In this document: positions 8,479 to 17,648 of the stretch, piece by piece | Numbering within the stretch: the stretch's first letter is position 1 | Layout of the letters: every line of letters begins with the position of its first letter | NCBI GenBank assembly: GCA_963801105.1 | Contig: CAWDDH010000003.1 | Span: forward strand, 186,001 to 250,000 | Length of the DNA stretch: 64,000 bases | Reading direction: 5' to 3' | Source: JAENVU01 sp963801105 | Lineage (GTDB): Bacteria > Actinomycetota > Acidimicrobiia > IMCC26256 > JAENVU01 | Position numbers and translations under genes: made by a program | The notes under the pieces: generated by a model | What the model saw: the letters and a program-made list of their open reading frames with translations, nothing else | What the model was told of the DNA's origin: nothing | The model's database searches: none

Positions 8479-8931
8479 GTGAGGAAGCGATGGATCTGGT
8501 GGCTGCTGCTCGCCATCGTCATCGGCTTCGGTCTGATGCAGCTGGTCCCCTACCGGGTCTCGAACCCGTCGGCCCGCGACGAGCCGAACTGGGACAGTCC
8601 CCGCACGCGCCGGCTCGCCGAGATCGCGTGCTTCGACTGCCACAGCAACGAGACGCACCTACTCTCGTTCGAGAAGGTCGCCCCGATCTCGTGGTGGATC
8701 AAGGGCCACGTCGACGAGGGGCGCGCCAAGCTCAACTTCTCGGAGTGGTCGACCCACCACGGCGAGGGCCTGGGCGACTCCGCGGAGACGATCACCGAGG
8801 GATCGATGCCACCGGACTACTACACCTGGTTCGGACTGCACTCCGATGCGAAGCTCACGCCACAGGAGATGAAGGACCTCGTCGACGGGTTCCGCGCGAC
8901 CGCGGCGCGCAGCCCCGCCGGCGGCGGGTGA
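8479..8931 (+). CDS. haem-binding domain protein, membrane-anchored
   Basis: 150-aa protein with an N-terminal membrane segment (about residues 5-22) and an exported domain carrying one c-type haem motif, CFDCH, near residue 54. This matches the small Haem_bd domain family. MPPDYYTWFGLHSDAKLT near the C-terminus is typical, with Met or His available as the second iron ligand. GTG 8479 is chosen because VRKRWIWWLLL gives a proper positively charged anchor. Its place between an Ere-like gene and a Usp gene in the dormancy-type cluster suggests a redox or gas-sensing role, which is inference. Confidence 0.85.
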   Translation: MRKRWIWWLLLAIVIGFGLMQLVPYRVSNPSARDEPNWDSPRTRRLAEIACFDCHSNETHLLSFEKVAPISWWIKGHVDEGRAKLNFSEWSTHHGEGLGDSAETITEGSMPPDYYTWFGLHSDAKLTPQEMKDLVDGFRATAARSPAGGG

Positions 8932-8962
8932 TCCTGGGTCCCGACGATCGAGAGGAACCACG

Positions 8963-9805
8963 ATGAAGCGAGTGTTGGTAGGCACCGACGGATCGGCCAG
9001 CGGCCAGGCGGCGCTCGGCTGGGCCGCCGCGGTGGCGAAGGTGACGGGCAGCGAGCTCGTGGTCGCCCACGCGTGGCATCCCGGCTTCGCCGAAGTCGCG
9101 CCCGACACGTACGCGGAGCTGCGCGCCGCAGCGCAGACCGAGCTCGCGGACCAATGGTGCCTTCCCGCTCGCGACGCCGAGGTCGACCACCGGGCGATCC
9201 TGCTCGAAGGCGACCCGCGTGACCAGCTCCTCACCGCCGCGGCAGCCGAGGACGCGGACCTTCTCGTCGTCGGCGCCCGCGGCGCGGGCAGCCATCCCCA
9301 CGCGCTCCACCTCGGGAGCGTCACGCATCACCTCGTGCACCACACCGACCGGCCCCTGGCCGCGATTCCGGCCTCCGCGCAACCCGAGTGGCCTGATCGC
9401 ATGGTCGTCGGCGTCGACGGCTCGCCGGGCAGCGGTGCAGCCGTGGCATGGTGCCGAGACCTGGCCGCTCCGCTGCGGACCGAGGTGATCGCGTTGTACG
9501 CCGAGCTCCCGCTCATCGAGATGGTGCCTCGGACCGATCCCGACAGCTGGTACCAGATCGCCCTGGGTCAGTGCCACGAATGGGCCGGCCCGCTCCGCGA
9601 CGGCGGCGTCACCACCCGGGAGATGGTGGTGGCCCACGACGCCGAGGTCGGGCTCACCGAGACGGGGATCCGCGAACGCGCCGGGCTGATCGTCGTCGGG
9701 ACGCGTGGTGCGGGTGGCATCTCCGGCCTTCGGCTGGGCAGTACCGCGCTCAAGGTCCTCCACCGCAGCGGGCTCCCCGTGGTGCTCGTCCCCGCGGGGT
9801 CGTGA
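8963..9805 (+). CDS. tandem universal stress protein (UspA)
   Basis: 280 aa, two Usp domains, intact. Each domain begins with the usual beta strand and DGS (VLVGTDGSASG, VVGVDGSPGSG) and ends with the ATP-binding G-X2-G-X9-G-S/T pattern (GARGAGSHPHALHLGS near residue 95; GTRGAGGISGLRLGST near 245). It resembles the ATP-binding Usp proteins of mycobacteria. ATG 8963 has GAGAGGAA upstream. It is the last gene of the forward stress block and converges on the ABC permease gene; the 51-base gap after it shows nothing clear. Confidence 0.93.
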   Translation: MKRVLVGTDGSASGQAALGWAAAVAKVTGSELVVAHAWHPGFAEVAPDTYAELRAAAQTELADQWCLPARDAEVDHRAILLEGDPRDQLLTAAAAEDADLLVVGARGAGSHPHALHLGSVTHHLVHHTDRPLAAIPASAQPEWPDRMVVGVDGSPGSGAAVAWCRDLAAPLRTEVIALYAELPLIEMVPRTDPDSWYQIALGQCHEWAGPLRDGGVTTREMVVAHDAEVGLTETGIRERAGLIVVGTRGAGGISGLRLGSTALKVLHRSGLPVVLVPAGS

Positions 9806-9856
9806 CGACCGGCGGGGGCAATCCGACAGACTCGGACCCTCACCCCACCCGACGGG

Positions 9857-12283
9857 TCACTCCACGACCCGCAGCGTCGACGGCACGTCCATCCGCCGGA
9901 GCTTGCGGATGGTGAGCAGCGGCGCCAATCCGACCGCCAACACGCCCATCGCCACCGCCAACCCGATCGTCCGGAGCGAGAGTGCGGTCACGATGGAGAG
10001 GTCGGGAAGGGTCGTCGGCAGGAGGGACGTGGTCAACCAGTCGAGCAGCACCCAGCCGGCCACGAGCCCTACGACGGTTCCCAGGATCCCGATGATGAGG
10101 CTCTCGGTCACCTCCATCGCTCCGACGGTCCGGACGGGTAGCCCGAACGCGAACATCGTCGCGTGTTCCCGGGCGCGGTCGTCGGCGTTGATGCTGGCGG
10201 TGTTGAACGCGATGAGCAGTGCGAGCACGAGCACCGCTCCTTCGACGACCCTGAGGATGCCGAGCGCGCGGTCGATCTCCCTGCGCAGCGCGTCGGTGTA
10301 CTCCGTGACGGGCTGCACCGCAGTCACACCAGGGACGGAGAAGAAGGCGCGCTCGACCTGCGCCGCGCGTACCCCTGGTCTCGGATCCACCACGACCTCG
10401 TTCGTGATCCCGGCCAGGTTCGTGCGCTTCGCGCCGTCCCGGGTGTCCATCCAGCCGATCGACCGGAGCGGGAACGGGCTGACTCCGACCACGCGCAGCC
10501 GCGACCTGACGTAGCGGTAGCCGAGGCCCTCCCGCCGGGGGTACCGGACGTCGACCCACCGACCGACCGCGACGCCCAGGTCGTCGACGGCCTTCCGCGT
10601 GAGGACGATCCCGGGCCGGTCGATCCGCTGCTGCACGGTCGGACGCCACAGGTGCGAGTCCAGATCGCCGACCACCAGCAGGAGATCGATGGACGTGGAA
10701 CCCCGAGCGACGGTCGCGGGGAGTCGCAGCTCGGTCATCGAACGCGCGACGAGCGGGGAGGTGCGCGTCGCCACGACCGCCGGCGCGTCCTCGGGAACGA
10801 AGGACGACAGCTCGACGGTCAGCCGACGGGGCGAACGGCTGGTGAGCTCGGTGCGCGCGTGGTCGATGGTCGCGTAGAAGGAGTCCAGCATCCCGATGAC
10901 GCCGAGCAGAACCGCGATCGACGCGGCGATGCCGAGCGCGGTGAGCGCCGTCCGGCGCAGGTCGCGGAGCACGTTGCGCAAGGGCAGGACCGCGATGCTC
11001 CGGCCCCGACCCGAGAAGCGTGGTGCATGCCGCATGGGCGCCCGCCGGCGAGCGCGAGCGCCAGTGCTGATCGCGTCCACGGGTGCGACGCGCACGGCGC
11101 GCCAGACCGGGATCACCGTCGCGACGAACGGAAGCAGGAGCCCCAGCGCCGCGCCGCGGACGAACGTCGCGACCTGGAAGTCCTGGCGCCAGACCGGCAG
11201 CGGGAAGTAGCCCCGCAGCACCGCAATCATGAGGGCTCCCACGCCGAGCCCCACCACGGCGCCGAGAACCACACCCAGCAACGCGATCTGCACGCCGATG
11301 AGCAACGGCCGGACCGCCAGCGACCGCGGCGGCACCCCGAGCGCCATGCCGATGCCGATCTCGCGCCGCTGCGCCTCGACGATGCGTGCGGTGAGGTTGA
11401 ACGCGGCGAACGCGGCGCCGAGGAGGATCAGCAGGGCGAAGATGTCGTACAGCCGCTGGTCGCCCTGGATGTCGTCGTAGAGCAGGCGGTAGGCGCGGTC
11501 CTGGCGAAGCGGCACGACCGTGATCGCGGCGTCCGGGAGCTCCTCGGCCAGGGCGTGCTCGAGCGACGCGCGCGCACGCGAGACCGGCACCCCGGGCGCG
11601 GACCGGACGACCAGCACGTTGGCGGCACCAGGCGGGCCGAGCACCCGCTGGGCCGTCTCGAGCGGCACGTACGTGAGCGCGAAACCGGCATCGGACACGA
11701 AGACGCCCGAGTCCCCGAGCACGAGAAAGTGCTCGGGCGACGCGCCGCGGCCGACGACCCGCAGCGCGTGGTCACCACTCACACGGATCGTGTCGCCGGC
11801 GCGCACCTCGCGACGCGCCGCGAAGTGCTCGTCGACGACCACGACATCCCCTCGGGTGTCGCCGGGACGGAACCCGCGCCCGTGCGTGACGAAGAGGCGG
11901 TCGACCGCGGGACCGCCGAGCGTCGGCTCGATCCCGATCAGCCGGCCGGGCACGAGGACGGTGCCGCGGGTCGACGCGTCCACCTGGACCGGGCCCTCGA
12001 GCTCGACCGCCGCGGCGGCCAGGGTGCCGTCGGAGATCAACCGGGCGCCGACCCCCTTCAAGCGCGCGGCGTCCACGTATGCGCCAGTGGCGACCGTGGC
12101 CCGGAGATCGTGCGCGGCGAGGCGCCGGTAGCTCGCGTCGTAGGAGAGGCGGCGCCATTCCGAGGTGCTCGACAACCCGGCATACGTGCCGACGCCCAGC
12201 GCGATGATCGCCGCGATCGCACCGACCTGGACCCAGCGGGCGCGCAGGTCCCGCCAGGTCCACCGGAGCCACATGGCGGCCAT
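9857..12283 (-). CDS. ABC transporter permease, FtsX/MacB-like
   Basis: 808-aa permease with two FtsX-type membrane blocks. One N-terminal helix (residues 15-38) is followed by a large external domain (to about 260), three or four helices (about 270-400), a second external domain (about 450-670), and a C-terminal helix set (about 685-800). The architecture is that of lipoprotein or lipid-export permeases of the LolC/MacB class. It starts 3 bases after the stop of the ATPase gene, so both belong to one transporter. Substrate unknown. Confidence 0.88.
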   Translation of the reverse strand: MAAMWLRWTWRDLRARWVQVGAIAAIIALGVGTYAGLSSTSEWRRLSYDASYRRLAAHDLRATVATGAYVDAARLKGVGARLISDGTLAAAAVELEGPVQVDASTRGTVLVPGRLIGIEPTLGGPAVDRLFVTHGRGFRPGDTRGDVVVVDEHFAARREVRAGDTIRVSGDHALRVVGRGASPEHFLVLGDSGVFVSDAGFALTYVPLETAQRVLGPPGAANVLVVRSAPGVPVSRARASLEHALAEELPDAAITVVPLRQDRAYRLLYDDIQGDQRLYDIFALLILLGAAFAAFNLTARIVEAQRREIGIGMALGVPPRSLAVRPLLIGVQIALLGVVLGAVVGLGVGALMIAVLRGYFPLPVWRQDFQVATFVRGAALGLLLPFVATVIPVWRAVRVAPVDAISTGARARRRAPMRHAPRFSGRGRSIAVLPLRNVLRDLRRTALTALGIAASIAVLLGVIGMLDSFYATIDHARTELTSRSPRRLTVELSSFVPEDAPAVVATRTSPLVARSMTELRLPATVARGSTSIDLLLVVGDLDSHLWRPTVQQRIDRPGIVLTRKAVDDLGVAVGRWVDVRYPRREGLGYRYVRSRLRVVGVSPFPLRSIGWMDTRDGAKRTNLAGITNEVVVDPRPGVRAAQVERAFFSVPGVTAVQPVTEYTDALRREIDRALGILRVVEGAVLVLALLIAFNTASINADDRAREHATMFAFGLPVRTVGAMEVTESLIIGILGTVVGLVAGWVLLDWLTTSLLPTTLPDLSIVTALSLRTIGLAVAMGVLAVGLAPLLTIRKLRRMDVPSTLRVVE

Positions 12284-12286
12284 CGG

Positions 12287-12994
12287 CTACCAGCGGAGGT
12301 CGGCGATGGGCACCTGACCACCCGCCGGCGGACCGTCGGAGGTGACCCGGCCGCTGCTCAGCTCGATCACGCGGTCCGCGACCCGAGCGATCTCCCGGTT
12401 GTGAGTGACGATGAGCACCGTGACGCCATGATGGGCCTGCTCGTGCAGCAGGTCCAGGATCTGCACACCGGTACGGAAGTCGAGCTCGCCCGTGGGTTCG
12501 TCGGCGAGGAGCACCGGGTTCCCGGTCGCGAGCGCACGCGCGATCGCGACGCGTTGCTGTTCGCCGCCGGAGAGCTGTCGGGGAAAGTGCGCGGCGCGAT
12601 CGATGAGGCCGACCTGCTCGAGGACCACGCGCGCTCGATCCGGCTCGTGCCGGTACCGGTGGGTCACGTCGACGCCGAACTGCACGTTCTCCAGGGCCGT
12701 CAGCGTCGGGAAGAGGTTGAAGGTCTGGAAGACGAAGCTCACGGTGTCACGTCGGAACCGCGCCAGCTCGGGACGCGAGGCGCCCACGATCCGATTGCCG
12801 GCCACGACGACCTCGCCGCTCGACGCGACGTCGAGGGCACCGATGAGGTTCAGCAACGTCGTCTTGCCGCAGCCGGACGGTCCGAGCACCACGGCGAACT
12901 CCCCTGCATCGACCTCGAGGGTCACGTCGGCCAGCGCGGTCACGACGTTCCCCCCGACCTCGTAGCGACGGGACACGTCCCGCAGCTCGATCAT
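12287..12994 (-). CDS. ABC transporter ATP-binding protein (LolD/MacB-like)
   Basis: 235-aa ATPase. Walker A GPSGCGKTT about residue 38, Q-loop VFQTFNLFPTL, signature LSGGEQQRVAIARAL about 141, Walker B VLLADEPTGELD about 163, and the H-loop His in VTHN. ATG 12994 overlaps the stop of the P-type ATPase gene (ATGA), so a longer upstream frame was rejected as antisense noise. It pairs with the FtsX-like permease downstream. Confidence 0.93.
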   Translation of the reverse strand: MIELRDVSRRYEVGGNVVTALADVTLEVDAGEFAVVLGPSGCGKTTLLNLIGALDVASSGEVVVAGNRIVGASRPELARFRRDTVSFVFQTFNLFPTLTALENVQFGVDVTHRYRHEPDRARVVLEQVGLIDRAAHFPRQLSGGEQQRVAIARALATGNPVLLADEPTGELDFRTGVQILDLLHEQAHHGVTVLIVTHNREIARVADRVIELSSGRVTSDGPPAGGQVPIADLRW

Positions 12995-15603
12995 GGCCAC
13001 GCGCCGACCTCCCGACTCGCCCCGCCACGCGGGGCCCCCACGACGACGAGCGAGGCCGACGACCGCGATCGCCGGAGCTTGTCGAGCGCGTCGACGCCGA
13101 GGACCGCTGGTACCGCGAGCAGGGCGACCAGCCACCCTGCCGCCGTCGGCGGGGCCTGCCGGAGCAGGTCCGCCACGGGTGGGATCGCGAGGAACACCGC
13201 GAGCGCCAGCCCCTCGCACACGACGGCCCCGAGGAGCAGCCGGTTCCCGAGCCACCCCAGCTGGCCGGGCCGGCGCGTGGAGCTCCGGCAGGCGAACGCG
13301 TTCGCCATCTGCCCGAGCACCACCGCGGCGAACGCCGCACCCGACGCGGCGTGCAGCAGCGACCCATGCGCGAAGTCGTCCCCGAACCGCCAGCCGGCGA
13401 CGAGATAGGTCGTGAGGAACGCCGCCAGCTCGACCACGGCCTCGGCCGGTCCGAGGACCAGGAACACCCGCCGCACGAGGCTCCGGTCGATGAGCTGCGA
13501 CCGGTGCGGGAGCCCCTCGAGCACGTGCGCGCCCGGAGGCTCCGCACCGAGCGCGAGCGCGGGCAGCAGATCCGTGCCGATGTCCAGGCACAGCACCTGC
13601 AGCACCGTGAGCGCGAGTGGGATCCGACCCCCCGACAGCGCCCACACCACGAACGGCGTGAGCTCGGCGACGTTGTCGGTGAGGTGATACGTGAGGAACC
13701 GGCGGATGTTCGAGAACGTGGCGCGTCCCTGCTCGATGGCGGCGACGATCGTCGCGAAGTGGTCGTCGAGCAAGACCAGGTCTGCCGCCTCCCGGGCGAC
13801 GTCGGTGCCCGACGCGCCCATCGCGATGCCGATGTCCGCGGCCTGCAGCGCCGGCCCGTCGTTCACGCCGTCGCCCGTCATCGCCACCACGTGCCCGCGA
13901 CCTTGGAGGGCACGAGCGATCCGGAGCTTGTCCTCGGGCGAGACCCGCGCCACGACGACACCCTCGTGATCCAGGAGCGCGCCGAGCATTTGCTCGTCGT
14001 CGGGCAACGCGGCGCCCTCGACCACGAGCTCGTCCGACCCGACGAGTCCGACCTCCCGCGCGATGGCCAGCGCGGTCGCGGGATGGTCACCCGTGACCAT
14101 GGCGACGCGGATCCCGGCCTCCCGGCAGGCGGCGAGTGCCGGACCCACATCCGGGCGGGGCGGGTCCTCGAAGGCCAGGAGCCCCATGATCTCCAACTCG
14201 GACTCGGCCGCGTGCTCGTCCCGGGGCTCGGCACCGTCGCACTCTCTGCGGGCGACGGCGAGCACGCGGAATCCCCGGGCGGCGAGGCCGGCCAGCTCGT
14301 TGCGCAACGCCGCGTGCGTCCCCGGCGCCACGGCGAAGAGGGCATCCGGAGCGCCCTTGACCAGCACGTGGTTCCCGACGACGACCGACATGCGTCGTCG
14401 CCGCGCGTCGAACGGGAACCGAGCCTTCTCCTCCCCCGGGAAGGGTGGCGCCGCGAGGCGCCGGGCGAGCACGTCGAGCGCCGCCTCCATCGGATCGCCC
14501 CGCGGGACCCAGCGCCCGTCGACCTCCACCGCGCGGCCGTTCGAGCAGCGGAGCGCGACAGCCGCGAGCTCGCGCGCCGCGTCCACCGCCGCGGGATCGC
14601 CGGTCACCGAGGCGGCCGGCGCGTAGCCCGCGCCGCTGATCCGTACCGGGCCGGCGGGCGTCCACACCGCGACCACGCTCATCAGGTTCTGGGTGAGCGT
14701 GCCGGTCTTGTCGGTGCAGATGAACGTGGTCGCGCCGAGCGACTCCACCGCCTCGAGCCGCCGGACGAGTGCATGCCGTCGGGACATGCGTTGGGCGCCG
14801 ATCGCGAGCGAGAGTGTGACGGTGGGCAGCAGACCCTCGGGGACGAGCGCCACCGTCACGCCGATGGCGAAGATCACGCCGTCACTCGCGGGGGTACCGA
14901 CGAGAATCGCGACCGCGAAGAACCCCAAACCGCACACGACGGCGATCACCGCGATGACCCGCACGACGCGGTCGATCTCGCGCGCGAGGGTGCCCTTGGG
15001 CCGGACTTCGGCTCGCGTCAGTCCCGCGATCGCAGCCAACCGGGTGCGCGCACCGATCGCCGCGACCACGGCCCGACCCTCACCTTCGACCACGAGGGCA
15101 CCGGCGTGCACGGGATCACCGGGCCCGACCGCTTGCGGGACGCTCTCCCCGGTCAGCGTCGACGTGTCGATCGCGAGGCCGATGCTGGCGCGGACCTCCA
15201 GGTCGGCCGAGATCCGGTCACCCGAGGCGAGGACGACGAGATCACCCTGGACCAGGTCGGCGGCGTCGATCTCCTGCTCCTCGCCGTCGCGAACGACCGT
15301 CGCCCGCCTCGGCAGGAGATCCCGGAGTTGCGCCGCGGCCCGCTCGGCACGCGACTCCTGCACGAAGGCGAAGACCCCGTTCACCACGACGACCACCGCG
15401 ATCGCCACGGCCAGCTGCGCGAGGCCGGCGACGAAGGCGAGCACCGCAGCGATCCAGAGCATGATGGCGAAGAAGTGCACCAGCTGCGCGACGAGCCGGC
15501 GCCAGGGTGCGGGCGGTTCGACGACCGGGAGGACGTTGGGCCCGTCGCGCTGGCGGCGCGCGGCGGCCTCGGCCCTCGTCAGGCCCGCGACGGCAGTGGT
15601 CAT
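12991..15603 (-). CDS. P2-type cation-transporting ATPase (CtpF / Na,K-ATPase-like)
   Basis: 870-aa ion pump. TGES in the actuator domain is about residue 152, the phosphorylation site CTDKTGTLT about 296, GDGVNDGPALQAADIG about 580, and PEGLLP in helix M4. The membrane ion site closely follows the Na,K-ATPase group: VPEGLL in M4, LTDNVAELTPF in M5 (Asn and Glu kept) and CLDIGTDLLPA in M6 (both Asp kept). M. tuberculosis CtpF is the nearest known relative by context, being under DosR control. It probably moves Ca2+, Na+ or H+/K+; ion choice cannot be settled by eye. It lies 111 bases after the regulator gene and is coupled to the ABC genes, giving a four-gene reverse operon. Confidence 0.92.
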   Translation of the reverse strand: MTTAVAGLTRAEAAARRQRDGPNVLPVVEPPAPWRRLVAQLVHFFAIMLWIAAVLAFVAGLAQLAVAIAVVVVVNGVFAFVQESRAERAAAQLRDLLPRRATVVRDGEEQEIDAADLVQGDLVVLASGDRISADLEVRASIGLAIDTSTLTGESVPQAVGPGDPVHAGALVVEGEGRAVVAAIGARTRLAAIAGLTRAEVRPKGTLAREIDRVVRVIAVIAVVCGLGFFAVAILVGTPASDGVIFAIGVTVALVPEGLLPTVTLSLAIGAQRMSRRHALVRRLEAVESLGATTFICTDKTGTLTQNLMSVVAVWTPAGPVRISGAGYAPAASVTGDPAAVDAARELAAVALRCSNGRAVEVDGRWVPRGDPMEAALDVLARRLAAPPFPGEEKARFPFDARRRRMSVVVGNHVLVKGAPDALFAVAPGTHAALRNELAGLAARGFRVLAVARRECDGAEPRDEHAAESELEIMGLLAFEDPPRPDVGPALAACREAGIRVAMVTGDHPATALAIAREVGLVGSDELVVEGAALPDDEQMLGALLDHEGVVVARVSPEDKLRIARALQGRGHVVAMTGDGVNDGPALQAADIGIAMGASGTDVAREAADLVLLDDHFATIVAAIEQGRATFSNIRRFLTYHLTDNVAELTPFVVWALSGGRIPLALTVLQVLCLDIGTDLLPALALGAEPPGAHVLEGLPHRSQLIDRSLVRRVFLVLGPAEAVVELAAFLTTYLVAGWRFGDDFAHGSLLHAASGAAFAAVVLGQMANAFACRSSTRRPGQLGWLGNRLLLGAVVCEGLALAVFLAIPPVADLLRQAPPTAAGWLVALLAVPAVLGVDALDKLRRSRSSASLVVVGAPRGGASREVGAWP

Positions 15604-15714
15604 CCTGCCACCATGGGCCCGGGCGGGGCGGACGGGAGGCCGCCGGAGCCGGTCGACGCGGAGCGTGACGCGACGCTGCCGGTCGAGTTCGGGCTCGTGC
15701 CCCGCCCGGGGCGA

Positions 15715-16404
15715 TCAGACCTCCGGATCGTCCTCGGCACCCGCGAGATCCTTGAGCCCCGCGGCATACACCGCGGCCTGGGTGCGTCGCTCCATCCCGA
15801 GCTTGGTCAGGAGATTGCTCACGTAGTTCTTCACGGTCTTCTCGGCGAGATGGATGCGCTCACCGATCTGGCGGTTGGTCAACCCTTCGGCGATGAGGGC
15901 GAGCACCTTGCGCTCCTGGCCGGTGAGCGATGCCAGCCGCTCGTCCTCGACCGGCGGGGTCCGGAGGCGCTGGAGCACCTGCGCGGTGACCGCGGGATCC
16001 AGCAACGACTGGCCCGCGGCCACCCGGGTGATCGCGTCCACGATGTCGGGGCCCTTGATCTGCTTCAACAGGTACCCGGCGGCGCCGGCCATGATCGCCT
16101 GGAACAGCGCTTCGTCGTCCGAGAACGACGTGAGCATCAAGCACTGGATCTCCGGGTGCGCGGCGCGGACGTCTCGGCAGACCTCGACACCGTTGCCGTC
16201 GGGCAGGCGCACGTCGAGCACGGCCACGTGGGGTCGGGTCGGCGGGATGCGCGAGATCGCCTCCGCCGCCGTCGCGGCCTCACCCACGACCTCGATCACG
16301 CCGGACGCCTCGACCAGGTCCCGCAGACCCCTCCGGACGATCTCGTGGTCGTCGAGGAGGAAGACCCGGATCCGGCCGGACCCCTCGCGCTCCGTTGTCG
16401 ACAT
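15715..16404 (-). CDS. DevR/DosR-like response regulator (NarL/FixJ family)
   Basis: 229-aa regulator. The receiver has acidic LLDDHEIVRRG at 16-26, phospho-acceptor Asp64 in AVLDVRLPDGNG, the LTSF Thr and the LLKQIKG Lys. The C-terminal LuxR helix-turn-helix reads LTGQERKVLALIAEGL, then LAEKTVKNYVS and LLTKLGMERRTQAAV. The last part is nearly the same as in M. tuberculosis DevR, including the Lys/Lys/Asn that contact the DosR box. The gene is divergent from the sensor kinase, with 26 bases between the chosen starts, and precedes the P-type ATPase and ABC genes. A DevR-type dormancy or hypoxia regulator is the best call. Confidence 0.93.
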   Translation of the reverse strand: MSTTEREGSGRIRVFLLDDHEIVRRGLRDLVEASGVIEVVGEAATAAEAISRIPPTRPHVAVLDVRLPDGNGVEVCRDVRAAHPEIQCLMLTSFSDDEALFQAIMAGAAGYLLKQIKGPDIVDAITRVAAGQSLLDPAVTAQVLQRLRTPPVEDERLASLTGQERKVLALIAEGLTNRQIGERIHLAEKTVKNYVSNLLTKLGMERRTQAAVYAAGLKDLAGAEDDPEV

Positions 16405-16430
16405 CGGGATGGACCTCCTGGGGCCGGGCG

Positions 16431-17579
16431 GTGGACAATGCCGTCGTGGCTGCAGCCGACTGGCACTCCGATGCGACGATACGCCGTCTGCTCGACGCCA
16501 TGTTCGGCGTCGCGTCCGATCTCAGCCTTGCGGTCGTCCTGCGGCGCATCGTCGAGTCCGCCACGACGCTCGTGGGCGCCCGCTACGGCGCGCTCGGCGT
16601 CATCGGCGCCGACGGGACACTGACCGAGTTCGTCCACAGCGGGATCGACGACGAGACCGTCGAGAAGATCGGCAGCCTGCCCAAGGGACGGGGACTGCTC
16701 GGTCTGCTCATCTCCGAGCCGCACGTCGTCCGCGTCGCCGACCTGTGCCTGCACCCGGACTCCTACGGCTTCCCGCCCGACCATCCGCCGATGCACTCGT
16801 TCCTCGGCGTGCCGATCCGCGTCCGCGACGCCGTGTTCGGCAACCTCTACCTCACCGAGAAGATCTCGGCAGCGGAGTTCAGCAGCGAGGACGAGACCCT
16901 CGCCGTCGCGCTGGCGGCGGCGGCCGGCGTCGCGGTGGAGAACGCCCGCCTGCACGCGCGCCTCCAGGAGCTCGTGGTGCTCGAGGACCGCGAGCGGATC
17001 GCCCGCGACCTGCACGACAAGGTGATCCAGCAGCTCTTCGCGACGGGCATGTCGCTCCAGGCGAGCGAGCGCATGACCGCCGACGACGAGCTCGGCCGCC
17101 GTCTCAACCAGGCGATCGAGGACCTCGACGTGACGATCCGCGAGATCCGCAACACCATCTTCGCCCTCCACCAGCCGACCATGGGGCTGAGCACCCGCGT
17201 CGGGTCCGTCGCCGCCGAGATCGACGAGCGGCTCGGGCTGCTCACCACGGTCCACTTCGAGGGACCGGTCGACCACAGCGTGCCGCCGGCGATCGAGGAC
17301 GACATCCTCGCCGTGGTCCGTGAGTCGCTCACGAACGCACGGCGCCACGGCCGCGCGAACCGCGCCGAGGTGCTCCTGCGCGTGGATGCCGACTGCACCA
17401 TCCGCGTCGCCGACGACGGCACGGGGATCGCGGACCTCGACGCCGCCCTCGCCGCCGGGGGGTACGGACTCGCCAACCTCCGGGCCCGCGCGAGCTCCCG
17501 CGGCGGCACCTTCAGCCTCGTGCCGGGACCCGAGCGGGGCGCCGTCGCCGAGTGGCGGGTCCCGCTCGACGCCTCCTGA
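16431..17579 (+). CDS. DevS/DosS-like GAF sensor histidine kinase
   Basis: About 382 aa: one GAF domain (residues 20-170) with YGFPPDHPPMHSFLGVPIRV as in DevS, then a HisKA_3 dimerisation helix with the phospho-accepting His195 in RDLHDKVIQQL, and an HATPase domain with RESLTNARRHG, VADDGTGI and GYGLANLRARA. DevS and DosT have two GAF domains with haem in the first; this protein has only one and no membrane helix, so haem binding must not be assumed. GTG 16431 is the start used; GTG 16446 or ATG 16395 are possible, but the last overlaps the divergent regulator gene. Confidence 0.9.
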   Translation: MDNAVVAAADWHSDATIRRLLDAMFGVASDLSLAVVLRRIVESATTLVGARYGALGVIGADGTLTEFVHSGIDDETVEKIGSLPKGRGLLGLLISEPHVVRVADLCLHPDSYGFPPDHPPMHSFLGVPIRVRDAVFGNLYLTEKISAAEFSSEDETLAVALAAAAGVAVENARLHARLQELVVLEDRERIARDLHDKVIQQLFATGMSLQASERMTADDELGRRLNQAIEDLDVTIREIRNTIFALHQPTMGLSTRVGSVAAEIDERLGLLTTVHFEGPVDHSVPPAIEDDILAVVRESLTNARRHGRANRAEVLLRVDADCTIRVADDGTGIADLDAALAAGGYGLANLRARASSRGGTFSLVPGPERGAVAEWRVPLDAS

Positions 17580-17603
17580 CGTCGGGCGCAAGCGACCGGG
17601 GGA

Positions 17604-17623
17604 TTCGGGACCTCCGACCCTGA
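17604..17623 (+). promoter_or_regulatory. half-conserved DosR-box-like sequence
   Basis: TTCGGGAC, three bases (positions 17612-17614) and a degenerate second half ending GACCC match the 20-base DosR consensus at about 14 positions, with a perfect left half. It ends 25 bases before the hypothetical gene at 17649. Confidence 0.33.
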
Positions 17624-17648
17624 CTGCAACACCTCGGGTGCAGGGACG

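Noticed and set aside
8225..8482. 85-codon forward frame with TGATG and GTGA overlaps to both neighbours
   Set aside because: The overlaps are tempting, but the sequence is Arg/Pro/Asp-rich without any protein pattern and covers the DosR-like box and hairpin; probably chance in GC-rich DNA.
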